A stretch of 64,000 nucleotides of DNA from Luteimonas vadosa (GTDB lineage: Bacteria > Pseudomonadota > Gammaproteobacteria > Xanthomonadales > Xanthomonadaceae), in NCBI RefSeq assembly GCF_039543545.1, contig NZ_BAABJY010000002.1, forward strand, positions 248,001 to 312,000, written 5' to 3'. Both the position numbers and the translations under genes were made by a program. A model generated the notes under the pieces. That model did no database searches. It was not told where the DNA came from and worked only from the letters and a program-made list of their open reading frames with translations. Shown here in pieces: positions 47,175 through 56,647 of the stretch; position 1 is the first letter of the stretch; every line of letters starts with the position of its first letter.

Positions 47175-48320
47175 ATGACCCGTCTGCTCGAACTCCTGAT
47201 TTCCATGGCGATCGTCGCCGTGCTGTTCCTGATCGTCGGTGCGGTACTGCCGTCAAGCCGCACGCTGACCGAAACGGTCGAGACGAACCGCAAGATGACG
47301 ATCGTCTACGACACCCTGAACAGCATGCGCCGCTTCGACGATTGGCACGACCTGGCGCTGTACGACCCGAACATGACGTTCGAGCTCTCCGGTCCCGAAT
47401 CCGGCGTCGGCGCGCGACTGGACTACAGCTCGGACAACCCGCAGGTCGGCAGCGGCAGCTGGGAGATCGTCGAGAGCGTCCCCAACGAGCGCATCGTCTA
47501 TGACGTCCGCAACAGCCATCGCGGCGACAACAAGCGTTACGAGATCCTGCTGGAGCCCACCGGCCGCAGCGGACGCAACGTGCAGATCACGCAGAAGTAC
47601 CGCGTCGACTACGGCTGGGACCTGCTCGGCCGCTATTCGGGGCTGTACGTGGCCCGCAACGTTGGCGACTCGATGGAGCGCAGCCTTGGCCGCCTGACAA
47701 ACATGCTGGCGACGGTGCCGAACGTCGACTACCGCGTCGAGGGCAGCAAGCTGACCGGATTGGCGGCCGTCGACCGCCCGGCCGAGCACCTGCTGGTGGT
47801 CCCGGCGGGCGCGGTCGAGCGCAACAACGAGAAGATCAAGGAATCGATGAAGTCCAACATGGAGTGGATCAAGCGCACCCTGGACGCCAACGGCCTCGTC
47901 GCCGCCGGCCCGATGCGCATCGTTTCCACCGAACTGGGCCGCGAGAACTACACCTTCGACGTCGCCCAGCCGGTACGCCGCCGCGGCACCGGCGAGGCCG
48001 CTGCCGATGATGCCGGCGACGATGGCGATGAGCCGGCCCCGCAAGCGCTGGCGTCTGCCGACGAGCCGCTGGAAGGCCTGGAGCTGCTGGGCCCCGTGGT
48101 CTATACGCAGGTGCCCCCGACGCGTGCCGCGAAGGCGGAGTACACCGGATTCATGGCGGAGCTGGACAACGTGCGCAATGCATTGCGCGCCTGGGCGGTG
48201 ACCCAGGGGTACGAGGTCACGGACCGTCCCTACGAGGTGTACGAGAACGGCATCGACAAGGCCTTCACCGCCGAGGGCGAGTACGAGGTCTACTGGACGA
48301 TCAAGGGACCGAAGCAATAA
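47175..48320 (+). CDS. SRPBCC (polyketide cyclase-like) / GyrI-like protein with N-terminal membrane anchor
   Basis: This 381-residue protein starts with a single membrane segment (LLISMAIVAVLFLIVGAVL). A SRPBCC/START-like domain follows (TVETNRKMTIVYDTLNSM, GARLDYSS, GSWEIVESVPNERIVYDV), and then a C-terminal region resembling the GyrI-like/effector-binding fold (PPTRAAKAEYTGFMAELD, YEVYENGIDKAFTAEGEYEV). Both domains bind small hydrophobic ligands in other proteins. GGAGAA precedes the ATG. A strong terminator hairpin follows the stop. The 284-base gap upstream contains a TGCTACGAT extended -10-like element at 47119. Confidence 0.82.
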   Translation: MTRLLELLISMAIVAVLFLIVGAVLPSSRTLTETVETNRKMTIVYDTLNSMRRFDDWHDLALYDPNMTFELSGPESGVGARLDYSSDNPQVGSGSWEIVESVPNERIVYDVRNSHRGDNKRYEILLEPTGRSGRNVQITQKYRVDYGWDLLGRYSGLYVARNVGDSMERSLGRLTNMLATVPNVDYRVEGSKLTGLAAVDRPAEHLLVVPAGAVERNNEKIKESMKSNMEWIKRTLDANGLVAAGPMRIVSTELGRENYTFDVAQPVRRRGTGEAAADDAGDDGDEPAPQALASADEPLEGLELLGPVVYTQVPPTRAAKAEYTGFMAELDNVRNALRAWAVTQGYEVTDRPYEVYENGIDKAFTAEGEYEVYWTIKGPKQ

Positions 48321-48353
48321 GCAGCGACCGGCAAGCACCGTCGTGTTGCCAGG

Positions 48354-48383
48354 AACGCCGCATCCATGGATGCGGCGTTTCGC
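48354..48383 (+). terminator. Rho-independent terminator after the SRPBCC gene
   Basis: A perfect 26-base palindrome (arms AACGCCGCATCCA and TGGATGCGGCGTT) is followed by TTTCGCTTT. It lies 33 bases after the SRPBCC stop. It also spans the ATG at 48370 that would otherwise be the start of the DUF423 gene, which argues for the later GTG start of that gene. Confidence 0.8.
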
Positions 48384-48402
48384 TTTGTGCCATGCGGAGT
48401 CG

Positions 48403-48780
48403 GTGAGCCGGGTGCCGGATCCCGAACGGCGCGAGGTTGCGCGACGCGCGCTGGGCTCGGCGGGCGCGGCGGTTGCCGCCTTGTCGATCGCCTTGGCCGC
48501 ATACGCGGCGCATGGGGCCGGCGATGCGCAACGCGACACGCTGCAGTTGGCCGCCGTGCTCGCCCTGGTGCATGGCGTCGCGCTCGTCGTGCTCGCGCCC
48601 CGGCCGGGGCGCCGGCTCGGGCTGCTGGCGCTTGGAGTGTTGCTGCTCGGCACGCTCCTGTTCGCCGGCTCCATCGCGCTCGCGGACCTGGCCGGGATCG
48701 CCCCACGCCTCGCGCCCGTGAGTGGCGCGTTGCTTGCCCTGGGTTGGTTGTTGCACGCCATCGAAGCCTGGAGGAGCTGA
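48403..48780 (+). CDS. DUF423 family membrane protein
   Basis: This 125-residue protein has four hydrophobic helices. The hallmark DUF423 segment is AALSIALAAYAAHGAGDAQRD, followed by LQLAAVLALVHGVALVVL and LLGTLLFAGSIALADLAG. The function of the family is unknown. The GTG at 48403 is preferred because the upstream ATG at 48370 lies inside a strong terminator hairpin. Its stop overlaps the start of the glycosylase gene by one base (TGATG), so the two are co-translated. Confidence 0.75.
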   Translation: MSRVPDPERREVARRALGSAGAAVAALSIALAAYAAHGAGDAQRDTLQLAAVLALVHGVALVVLAPRPGRRLGLLALGVLLLGTLLFAGSIALADLAGIAPRLAPVSGALLALGWLLHAIEAWRS

Positions 48781-49451
48781 TGCCACGGTTCAGGCGGGGA
48801 TTCGATACCGAGGCCGCCTACACGCACCTGGCCCGTGCCGACCGCAAGCTCGGCGCCTGGATGAAACGCATCGGGCCCATCGCGCCGGACCCGCGTTGGC
48901 GCAAGTCCTTCGATCCGGTCGATGCACTGGCGCGCGCGATCCTCTACCAGCAGCTCAGCGGCAAGGCCGCGGCGACCATCGTCGGGCGCGTCGAAGCCGC
49001 GATCGGCAGCACCCGCTTCCATGGCGACACCCTCGGCCGGGTTGACGACGCCGGACTGCGTGCCTGTGGCGTGTCAGGCAACAAGGCCAGGGCACTGCGC
49101 GACCTCGCGCAACGCGAAGCCGCCGGCGAGATTCCCGATCCGCGCCGGATGTCGGCCATGGGCCAGGACGCCATTATCGAGGCCCTGGTGCCGATCCGTG
49201 GCATCGGCCGGTGGACAGTCGAGATGATGCTGATGTTCCGGTTGGGCCGCCCCGACGTGCTTCCGGTCGATGACCTGGGCATCCGCAAGGGGCTGCAGGC
49301 GGTCGACCGGCTCGACGTGCTGCCCAAGCCGCGCGCGCTGGTCGAGCGCGGCGAGCGCTGGGGGCCATATCGCACCTACGCCAGCTTGTACCTGTGGCGG
49401 ATCGCGGATGCGGCGGCGGCCGGCACGACCGCCAGCCGGTCGCAGGATTGA
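48780..49451 (+). CDS. DNA-3-methyladenine glycosylase II-like (AlkA/HhH-GPD)
   Basis: This 223-residue protein has the HhH-GPD fold. DALARAILYQQLSGKAA is helix B-C of the family, PIRGIGRWTVEMMLMFRLGR is the helix-hairpin-helix, and DVLPVDDLGIRKGL gives the catalytic Asp. It excises alkylated bases in base-excision repair. GGAGG lies before the ATG. It is co-translated with DUF423 and faces the convergent EamA exporter. Together with the AlkB-like dioxygenase in the SOS operon it gives this window two alkylation-repair activities. Confidence 0.9.
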   Translation: MPRFRRGFDTEAAYTHLARADRKLGAWMKRIGPIAPDPRWRKSFDPVDALARAILYQQLSGKAAATIVGRVEAAIGSTRFHGDTLGRVDDAGLRACGVSGNKARALRDLAQREAAGEIPDPRRMSAMGQDAIIEALVPIRGIGRWTVEMMLMFRLGRPDVLPVDDLGIRKGLQAVDRLDVLPKPRALVERGERWGPYRTYASLYLWRIADAAAAGTTASRSQD

Positions 49452-49460
49452 CCTCGGCCT

Positions 49461-50345
49461 TCAGGGCGCCTGCGCGGCCCGCATCCGCGAGCCGCTCAGG
49501 ACCACCAGCAGCACGCCGCCGAGGACCGCGGCCGAACAGGCCACCAGGCGAAGGCTGAGCACTTCGGCCAGCAAGGCGACCCCGCCGAGCGCGGTCAGCA
49601 CCGGCACGCTGAGCTGGAGGATCGAAGCCCGCAATGCGGACAGCCGCGGAAGCACCGCGTACCACACCGCGTAACCCAGCCCCGAGGCGAGCGCGCCCGA
49701 AGCGGCGGCGAGAGCGATTCCCGAGGGATCCAAGGACAGGCTCCCGGAAGCGGCCAGCGCCAGAAGGGCCGCGAACGGCAATGTCCGCAGGAAGTTGCCT
49801 GCGGTTTCGCCGAGGGGATCCAGCGCCCGCCCTCCCCGCAGGGAATAGGCGCCCCAGGCGATGCCCGCGCCGACCATGGTCAGCGCGCCATCGAGCGGTG
49901 GGGCCGTGGCCCCTGGCAACAGCAGGGCGGCCAGCCCGACGAGCGCTAACGCGAAGCCCGCCAACTGGATCGCCCGGAAACGCTCGCCCCGCGCCATCCC
50001 GGCACCGATCATCGTCGCCTGCACCGCGCCGAACAGCAGCAAGGCGCCGGTGGCGGCGGACAGCTGCACGTAGGCGAACGAGAACGCCGCGGCGTACGCG
50101 AACAGCGCAATGGCCGACGGCCAGTTGCCGCCGCCCCCGCCCGTGGAGGCCGAATGCCGCATCCGGAGCAGCACCCAAAGCACGAGCGCCCCCGAGGCGA
50201 GGCGGACCACCGTGAAGCCCGCGGCGTCCATTGCAGTGCCGGCCAGCGCCGCACGACACAACAGCGAGTTGCCCGCGAACGCGAGCATGGCCAGGCTTGC
50301 GAGGGAGGCCGTCCTGCCATCGAGGCTGGCGTGCGAGGCATTCAT
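49461..50345 (-). CDS. EamA/DMT-family exporter
   Basis: This 294-residue protein has about ten transmembrane helices in two EamA repeats (ASLAMLAFAGNSLLCRAAL ... and LTMVGAGIAWGAYSLRGG ...), the drug/metabolite transporter pattern, with PVLTALGGVALLAEVLSLR in the last helices. Likely substrates are amino acids or small metabolites. The ATG at 50345 is placed just before the first helix; two Met codons upstream are possible. It is 61 bases downstream of mfd. Confidence 0.85.
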   Translation of the reverse strand: MNASHASLDGRTASLASLAMLAFAGNSLLCRAALAGTAMDAAGFTVVRLASGALVLWVLLRMRHSASTGGGGGNWPSAIALFAYAAAFSFAYVQLSAATGALLLFGAVQATMIGAGMARGERFRAIQLAGFALALVGLAALLLPGATAPPLDGALTMVGAGIAWGAYSLRGGRALDPLGETAGNFLRTLPFAALLALAASGSLSLDPSGIALAAASGALASGLGYAVWYAVLPRLSALRASILQLSVPVLTALGGVALLAEVLSLRLVACSAAVLGGVLLVVLSGSRMRAAQAP

Positions 50346-50406
50346 GGGCTGCGCCGATTGTCGCATCGGGGTCGGCATGCGACGCGGGCGGCATCCGCCA
50401 TCCGGA

Positions 50407-53400
50407 TCACGATGCCCGGACGTGGGCCCCGGACGATGGCTGCAGCGCGATCAGCAAGCCGCGCGCCGCATTGAAGCGGTCGCCGGGTTCCGGCAGGTCG
50501 AGGGTGACCCGGAGTTTGTCCGGGCCGTCCATCCGGTAATGCTTCGGTTGTCCCTGGATCATCCGGATGACGGCCATCGGATCGACGTCCGGCTTCTCGA
50601 CGAACTGCACCCGCCCGCCGTTGGGACCGAGGTCGAGCTTGCGGATTCCCAGCGCCGTGGCCTGCAGCTTCAGCTCCGCGGTCTGGAAGAGGTGCTTGGC
50701 GGCCTCGGGCAGCAGGCCGAAACGATCGATCATCTCCACCTGCAGCTCGCGGAGTTCGTCGGGCGAGCGGGCGGAGCTGATCCGCTTGTACAAGGTCAGG
50801 CGGGTGTGCACGTCGGGCAGGTAATCCTCTGGAATCAGCGCGGGCACGTGCAGCACCACGTCGGCACCGTGGTCGTGCGCGGCGTCCAGGTCGGGGAGCT
50901 CGCCACGCTTGATCGAGCGCACCGCGCGCTCGAGCAGCTCGGTGTAGAGGCTGAACCCCACCTCGGCCATCTGCCCGCTCTGGTCCTCGCCCAGCAGTTC
51001 GCCTGCTCCACGGATCTCGAGGTCGTGGGTGGCCAGGGTGAAGCCCGCGCCCAGCTCGTCCATCGCCGCGATCGCATCGAGCCGCTTGCGGGCGTCGCTG
51101 GTGATCGAGCGCTTGTCGGGCACCACCAGGTAGGCGTAGGCGCGATGGTGCGAGCGGCCGACGCGCCCGCGCAGCTGGTGCATCTGCGCCAGGCCGAACC
51201 GGTCGGCGCGATTCATGATGATGGTGTTCGCGTTGGGGATGTCGATGCCGGATTCGATGATGGTCGTGCACAGCAGGACGTTGAAGCGCTGCTTGTGGAA
51301 GTCGAGCATCACCCGTTCCAGCTCGCGCTCGGGCATCTGCCCGTGTGCGACGCCGATGCGCGCCTCCGGGACCAGCGCCTCCAGTTGCCGTTGCATGCGG
51401 CCGATGCTTTCGACGTCGTTGTGCAGGAAGTAGACCTGGCCGCCGCGCGCCAGTTCGCGCTGGAACGCTTCCCGCAACAAGGCATCGTCCCAGGGCACGA
51501 CAAAGGTCTGCACCGCCAGCCGGTGGGCCGGCGGCGTGGCGATGATCGCGAGGTCGCGCAGGCCGGCCATGGCCATGTTGAGCGTGCGCGGGATCGGCGT
51601 GGCGGTCAGGGTGAGCAGGTGCACGTTCGCGCGCAGGGCCTTCAGCGCCTCCTTCTGGCGCACGCCGAAGCGTTGTTCCTCGTCGACGATGACCAGCCCG
51701 AGGTCCTTGAAGCGCACGTCCTTCTGCAGCAGGCGGTGCGTGCCGACGATCACGTCCAGCGTGCCGTCGGCGATGCGCGCGATCTCGGCCTTGATCTCCT
51801 TGGGCGTCTTGAAGCGCGACAGCACCTCCACGCGGATCGGCCAGTCCGCGAACCGGTCGGCCATCGTCCGGTAGTGCTGTTCGGCCAGCAGGGTGGTGGG
51901 CACCAGCACGGCCACCTGCTTGCCGGCGGTGGCGACGGCGAAGGCCGCGCGCACCGCCACTTCGGTCTTGCCGAACCCCACGTCGCCGCAGACCACGCGG
52001 TCCATCGGCTGCGAGGACTGCAGGTCGTGGAGCACGGCTTCGATCGCCGTGTGCTGGTCCGGCGTTTCCTCGAACGGGAAGGTGGCGGCGAAAGGCTCGT
52101 AGAGGCTGCGGTCGACGTCGATCGCCAGCCCGGCGCGGGCCTGGCGCTTGGCCTGGATTTCCAGCAGCTCGGCGGCGACGTCGCGGACTTTTTCGGCGGC
52201 CTTGCGCTTGGCCTTGGTCCATTGCTCGCCACCCAGCGAGTGCAAGGGCGCGGTCTCCGGCGACGCACCGGAGTACCGGCTGACCAGGTGCAGCTGGGCG
52301 ACGGGCACGTACAGCCGGTCGCCCTTGGCGTATTCGATGTCCAGGTATTCGCCGGTTTCGCCGCCGGCCTCCAGCGTCACCAGGCCCCGGTAGCGGCCCA
52401 CGCCGTGGTCCTCGTGCACGATCGGCGCACCCTCGGAGAGCTCGCCGAGGTCGCGGATGATCGCCTCGGGTTCCCGGCCCGCCCGCTTGCGTCGCCGCGG
52501 CTGCAACGCGCGCTCGGGGAACAATTGGCGCTCGGTGAGCACGGTGACCTGCGGGGTATCGAGCGCGAACCCGTCCTCGAGCGGGGCGACGCCGATGGCG
52601 AATCGCGGCGCGTCGCCCGACGCGGGCGCCGGGAGGAAGTCCGACCAGGCTTCGACGACTTGCGGGGACAGCTCGGCAGCCCGCAATACTTCCAGCAGCG
52701 CCTCGCGGCGGCCGGCGGAATCTGCGGCGACCAGCGCGCGGCCCGGATACGCGGCAAGGAAGGACTTCAGTGCGGCCGCCGGTGCGGCGTCACGGGCCGC
52801 GATCGGGAGATCCGGAGCGGGCTGGTCGCCGAGCGGCTGGGCATCGGCGTAGCGGGGATGCTCCGGGCCGCAGACCTCGATGCGCCGACCCTCGTTGAGC
52901 CGCTCCCGCAACGCATCGGGCGGCATCCACAGCATGTCGGGGGGCAGGATCGGTCGCTCGATGTCGTGGCGGCGCTGCTCGTGGCGTTCGCCGGTCTGCT
53001 TCCAGAACTGGTCTGACGCGGACAGTGCTCCATCGCCGACCACCGGCAAGGTGGATGCATCCATGTAGTCCAGCAGGGTCGCGGTTCCGCCCTTGCGCGA
53101 TGCATCGAAGAACAGCGGCAGGTAGTACTCGATGCCCGCCGGCGCCGCCCCGGCCTTGAGGTCCTGGTACAGGGCGCTGCGGCGGGTATCGATGTCGAAA
53201 CGCTCGCGCAGCGCGGACATGGCGCGTTCGATGCCGGCCTCGTCGAGCGGGATCTCGCGGCCTGGCAGCAGGCGCACGGCCTCGACCTTGTCCAGGGAGC
53301 GCTGCGTTTCGGGGTCGAATGCGCGGATCGTGTCGATGGCGTCGTCGAACAGCTCCACCCGGTACGGCGCGTCGGCGCCCATCGGAAACACGTCCAGCAA

Positions 53401-53922
53401 ACCGCCCCGGACCGCGAAATCGCCGGGGTCGAATACCTGCGGCACGTTGCGGTAGCCGGCCGACTCCAGCCGGCGCTTCTCGGCATCCATGTCCAGGCGT
53501 TGCCCCGTGCGCACGTCGAAGGTATTGCCGATCACGTACGACAGCGGCGCCAGCCGTTGCATGAGCGTCTGCACCGGCACCACGACGACGCCGCGTCGCA
53601 GGGTGGGCAGGCGATGCAGGGTGGCCAGTCTCCGGGAGACGATGTCCGGATGCGGGCTGAACTGGTCGTACGGCAGGGTTTCCCAATCCGGGAACGGCAG
53701 GACCGGTAATCCGGCGTCGCCACCGGCCAGCGTGCGCAGATCCGATTCCAGCTGGTGGGCGCCGTGGTTGTCGCGGGCGATGGCCAGGAGCGGACCGTCG
53801 TGCGCCTCGGCGGCACGCAGCACCATCCATGCGTACGCGGACACGCTCGCGGGCAGGCGCCAGTACGCACGCGGGCGACCGGCCTGCGGCAGCGGTGGGG
53901 GGGTGGAGTGGGGGGAAGACAT
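50407..53922 (-). CDS. mfd: Transcription-repair coupling factor Mfd
   Basis: This 1171-residue protein contains the UvrB-like N-terminal module (PVLPFPDWETLPYDQFSPHP, SRRLATLHRLPTLRRG), the RNA polymerase interaction domain (EGAPIVHEDHGVGRYRGLV) and the RecG-like helicase domain with Walker A GDVGFGKTEVAVRAA, VIVDEEQRFGVRQKE and LTLTATPIPRTLNMAM. It removes stalled RNA polymerase and recruits UvrA for transcription-coupled repair. The ATG at 53922 is the natural start; the upstream 106 bases hold no gene. Confidence 0.98.
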   Translation of the reverse strand: MSSPHSTPPPLPQAGRPRAYWRLPASVSAYAWMVLRAAEAHDGPLLAIARDNHGAHQLESDLRTLAGGDAGLPVLPFPDWETLPYDQFSPHPDIVSRRLATLHRLPTLRRGVVVVPVQTLMQRLAPLSYVIGNTFDVRTGQRLDMDAEKRRLESAGYRNVPQVFDPGDFAVRGGLLDVFPMGADAPYRVELFDDAIDTIRAFDPETQRSLDKVEAVRLLPGREIPLDEAGIERAMSALRERFDIDTRRSALYQDLKAGAAPAGIEYYLPLFFDASRKGGTATLLDYMDASTLPVVGDGALSASDQFWKQTGERHEQRRHDIERPILPPDMLWMPPDALRERLNEGRRIEVCGPEHPRYADAQPLGDQPAPDLPIAARDAAPAAALKSFLAAYPGRALVAADSAGRREALLEVLRAAELSPQVVEAWSDFLPAPASGDAPRFAIGVAPLEDGFALDTPQVTVLTERQLFPERALQPRRRKRAGREPEAIIRDLGELSEGAPIVHEDHGVGRYRGLVTLEAGGETGEYLDIEYAKGDRLYVPVAQLHLVSRYSGASPETAPLHSLGGEQWTKAKRKAAEKVRDVAAELLEIQAKRQARAGLAIDVDRSLYEPFAATFPFEETPDQHTAIEAVLHDLQSSQPMDRVVCGDVGFGKTEVAVRAAFAVATAGKQVAVLVPTTLLAEQHYRTMADRFADWPIRVEVLSRFKTPKEIKAEIARIADGTLDVIVGTHRLLQKDVRFKDLGLVIVDEEQRFGVRQKEALKALRANVHLLTLTATPIPRTLNMAMAGLRDLAIIATPPAHRLAVQTFVVPWDDALLREAFQRELARGGQVYFLHNDVESIGRMQRQLEALVPEARIGVAHGQMPERELERVMLDFHKQRFNVLLCTTIIESGIDIPNANTIIMNRADRFGLAQMHQLRGRVGRSHHRAYAYLVVPDKRSITSDARKRLDAIAAMDELGAGFTLATHDLEIRGAGELLGEDQSGQMAEVGFSLYTELLERAVRSIKRGELPDLDAAHDHGADVVLHVPALIPEDYLPDVHTRLTLYKRISSARSPDELRELQVEMIDRFGLLPEAAKHLFQTAELKLQATALGIRKLDLGPNGGRVQFVEKPDVDPMAVIRMIQGQPKHYRMDGPDKLRVTLDLPEPGDRFNAARGLLIALQPSSGAHVRAS

Positions 53923-54028
53923 CGAACCGCCGATTTTAGCCGATGCCCGCGTCGCGGCCGGCTGGCCTGGCCAGCGTGATCAACCCTGCCAGCGCTCCCG
54001 CTTCCCCCAGGCCGGGCACGTCCCGGCG

Positions 54029-54571
54029 CTACGCCGGCTGCAGGTCCAGGACCACGCGGGCCAGGCCAGGCGAATCGCCCTCCTCGCGCCGGAAGCCCAG
54101 CGACTCCAGCAGGCCGAGCATGGCCTGGTTGCTTTCCAGCACGTCGCCGCGCAGCCGCTCGAGGTCCTTGCCGCGCGCCCAACGCACGAGGCGACGCATG
54201 AGGTGGCGCCCGAGCCCCATTCCTGAAACGTAATGGCTGACCAGGATGGCGAACTCGGCATCGCGCGTCCCGTCGATGATCGAGGCGCGCGCGACCCCGC
54301 CGATCAGTGCCTCCCCGGGGGGCAGTGGTTCGGCGACGACCAGCGCGAACTCGGTCTTCGGGTTCGGCCGCGTCAGCTTGTGCGCCATCTCCTGCGAGAG
54401 TTCCTTCATCGCGTACAGGAAGCGCTGGCGGATTTCATCGGGCTTGAGCAGCTCGAACCCCGCGCGCAAGGTCGTTGCATCGTCGGGACGGATCGGGCGG
54501 ATGAGCACGTCGCGGCCGTTGGCAAGGCGCAACTCTTCGTGCCACGGCGGTAGGCGGTTTCTGGCGACCAT
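54029..54571 (-). CDS. GNAT-family N-acetyltransferase
   Basis: This 180-residue protein resembles the acetyltransferase domain found in Pat-like protein acetyltransferases: LANGRDVLIRPIRPDDATTL, RFLYAMKELSQEM, and motif A ILVSHYVSGMGLGRHLMRRL, then RGDVLESNQAMLGLLESLGF. It could modify proteins or small amines. The ATG at 54571 was chosen; the frame also allows a GTG five codons upstream. It is upstream of mfd on the same strand. Confidence 0.87.
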   Translation of the reverse strand: MVARNRLPPWHEELRLANGRDVLIRPIRPDDATTLRAGFELLKPDEIRQRFLYAMKELSQEMAHKLTRPNPKTEFALVVAEPLPPGEALIGGVARASIIDGTRDAEFAILVSHYVSGMGLGRHLMRRLVRWARGKDLERLRGDVLESNQAMLGLLESLGFRREEGDSPGLARVVLDLQPA

Positions 54572-54637
54572 GGCCCATCGTGGCACGAGGCCGCGAGGGC
54601 GTCGCGTGAAAGGGCCGTGCGGAGACTATCCGGTGCT

Positions 54638-55591
54638 TCAGTCCACTCGCTGCGCGACCGGGTCTGAACCCCCTCGCAGCTTGCCGATCGCGGTGACCAG
54701 GGCCAGCACGATGGCGCCGGCCACGATCCCGACCGCGGCATTGAACGCGCTGCTCACCAGCCATCCCTGCGGACCCGCGGCGTACGGTTCGATGAAATGC
54801 TCCAGCAAGCCGATGCCGTGGACCAGGATGCCGCCGCCAACCAGGAACATCGCCGCCGTCCCGGCCACCGACAGGAACTTCATCAGCCAGGGGGCGCCTC
54901 GGAGGATCGCGCGGCCGATCGCTTGGCTGGCGCTGCCGCTGCCTTCGCGCATCATGCGCAGGCCCAGGTCGTCGAGCTTGATGATGCCCCCGACCAGTCC
55001 GTAGACGCCGACGGTGATCACCACGGCCACGACGAACAGGACCCCGAGCTGTGTCATGAACGGCTTGTCCGCGACGGTGCCCAGCGTAATGACGATGATC
55101 TCCGCGGACAGGATGAAGTCGGTGCGGATGGCGCCTTTGATCTTCCGGTTCTCGAACGCGACCATGTCCACGCTTTCGTCCGCGACGGCCTGGACGAGTT
55201 GGGCGTGGTGTTCGGCATCCTTGTCCTTGCTGTGGAGCCACTTGTGGGCGAGCTTTTCCACCCCCTCGTAACACAGGTAGGCACCGCCGAGCATCATCAA
55301 GGCCGTGATGATCGGGACGTCGATGCCTTGCCCGTGGAGCCATCGCTCGAGCGCGGCCAATGCCAGCGCCGCCGGGATCAGGATGAGCTTGTTGAGTGAC
55401 GAGCCCTTGGCGACCGCCCAGACCACGGGCAGTTCGCGATCCGCCTTGACGCCCGAGACCTGCTGCGCATTGAGCGCCAGGTCGTCGCCCAGGACGCCGG
55501 CTGTCTTCTTGGTGGCGACCTTGGTCATGACCGCCACGTCGTCCAGCAAGGTGGCGATGTCGTCTAGCAGCGCGAAGAAACTGGAAGCCAT
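54638..55591 (-). CDS. DUF808/YedI family membrane protein
   Basis: This 317-residue protein starts MASSFFALLDDIATLLDDVA and has several transmembrane helices (ALMMLGGAYLCYEGVEKLAH, ILVHGIGLLEHFIEP, SSAFNAAVGIVAGAIVLALV). TDFILSAEIIVITLG is a conserved stretch of DUF808. The family has no established function. It is a single gene between the acetyltransferase and rlmJ. Confidence 0.9.
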   Translation of the reverse strand: MASSFFALLDDIATLLDDVAVMTKVATKKTAGVLGDDLALNAQQVSGVKADRELPVVWAVAKGSSLNKLILIPAALALAALERWLHGQGIDVPIITALMMLGGAYLCYEGVEKLAHKWLHSKDKDAEHHAQLVQAVADESVDMVAFENRKIKGAIRTDFILSAEIIVITLGTVADKPFMTQLGVLFVVAVVITVGVYGLVGGIIKLDDLGLRMMREGSGSASQAIGRAILRGAPWLMKFLSVAGTAAMFLVGGGILVHGIGLLEHFIEPYAAGPQGWLVSSAFNAAVGIVAGAIVLALVTAIGKLRGGSDPVAQRVD

Positions 55592-55690
55592 GGCGGATGA
55601 TCCGGTGGGAGCGCGACGATTCTGTCACAGCGCCGATGACGTGGCCGGAAGGGCCTCGGGCAAAGGAAGCCAAGGGGTTCGCCCGCGACT

Positions 55691-56548
55691 TCAGGCCGGT
55701 GGCCGCAACCACTCCATGCGCCACGACGCACCGGCCTCGCCCAGCAGCTCGCAGAGCACGGGCAAGGCGGGAGCCAGCGCCTGCTGCAATTGCCACGGCG
55801 GATTGAGCAGCAACAGCCCGCTGCCGTTCATGCGCAGCGGGGAGTCGTCGCGGCGCACCAGCAGCTCGACGACCAGCGCCGACTGCGCGGGCAGGTCGGC
55901 TGCGCGCCGCTGGAATGGCTGCAGCGTGCGCCGCAGCTTGATGGGGTACCAGAGCATGTAGCAGGCTTGCGCCCAGCGCCGGAGGCCGGTCCGCAAGGCG
56001 GCGATCGCCGCGTCGAATTCGGCAAGCTGGGCCTCGTAGGGCGGATCCACCAGCACCAGTCCACGGGCGATCCTCGCCTGGCCGTGGCGGGGTGGAAGCA
56101 GGGCGGGAATGGCGGCATAGCCGTCCCGCGCATGCACCACGACCCGCTTGTCCGCCGAGAACGTGCGCTCCAGCGCCAAGGCCTCGGCGGGCTGCAACTC
56201 GCAGCAGGCGATGCGGTCCTGGTCGCGCAATGCATGGGCAAGCAGCCAAGGGGAGCCGGGGTAGGCATGGCGGCCATGCATGGCCCTGCATGCATCGACC
56301 GCGGCGAGATAGCGCGCGAGCGCAGGGACGGAGAAGGCCTGGTGGCCGAAGGCCTCCACGCCGCCGGCTGCCTCGCTGGTGCGCCGGGACATCTCGCCGT
56401 CCAGGGCGTACAGGCCGCGGCCGGCGTGGGTATCGAGTGCGAACATCGGCGCCGGCTTGGCCACAAGTGCATCGCATACCGCCAGCAGCACGACGTGCTT
56501 CAAGACGTCGGCGTGGTTGCCCGCATGGAAGGCGTGTCGGTAGTTCAT
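55691..56548 (-). CDS. rlmJ: 23S rRNA (adenine-2030-N6)-methyltransferase RlmJ
   Basis: This 285-residue protein opens MNYRHAFHAGNHADVLKHVV, the family signature, followed by FALDTHAGRGLYAL for S-adenosylmethionine binding and the catalytic LVLVDPPYEAQ (DPPY). It methylates A2030 of 23S rRNA. It is divergent from the DUF885 gene. Confidence 0.96.
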   Translation of the reverse strand: MNYRHAFHAGNHADVLKHVVLLAVCDALVAKPAPMFALDTHAGRGLYALDGEMSRRTSEAAGGVEAFGHQAFSVPALARYLAAVDACRAMHGRHAYPGSPWLLAHALRDQDRIACCELQPAEALALERTFSADKRVVVHARDGYAAIPALLPPRHGQARIARGLVLVDPPYEAQLAEFDAAIAALRTGLRRWAQACYMLWYPIKLRRTLQPFQRRAADLPAQSALVVELLVRRDDSPLRMNGSGLLLLNPPWQLQQALAPALPVLCELLGEAGASWRMEWLRPPA

Positions 56549-56647
56549 CGCCGGCGCAGCTTAGCAGCGCCGCAGCTGCGTAGCCTGCAGCGGTCGGAGT
56601 CGGCGTTGTAAGCTGCCCCGGGAGTCGAGTTGCCTCGGGGAGCCGAT

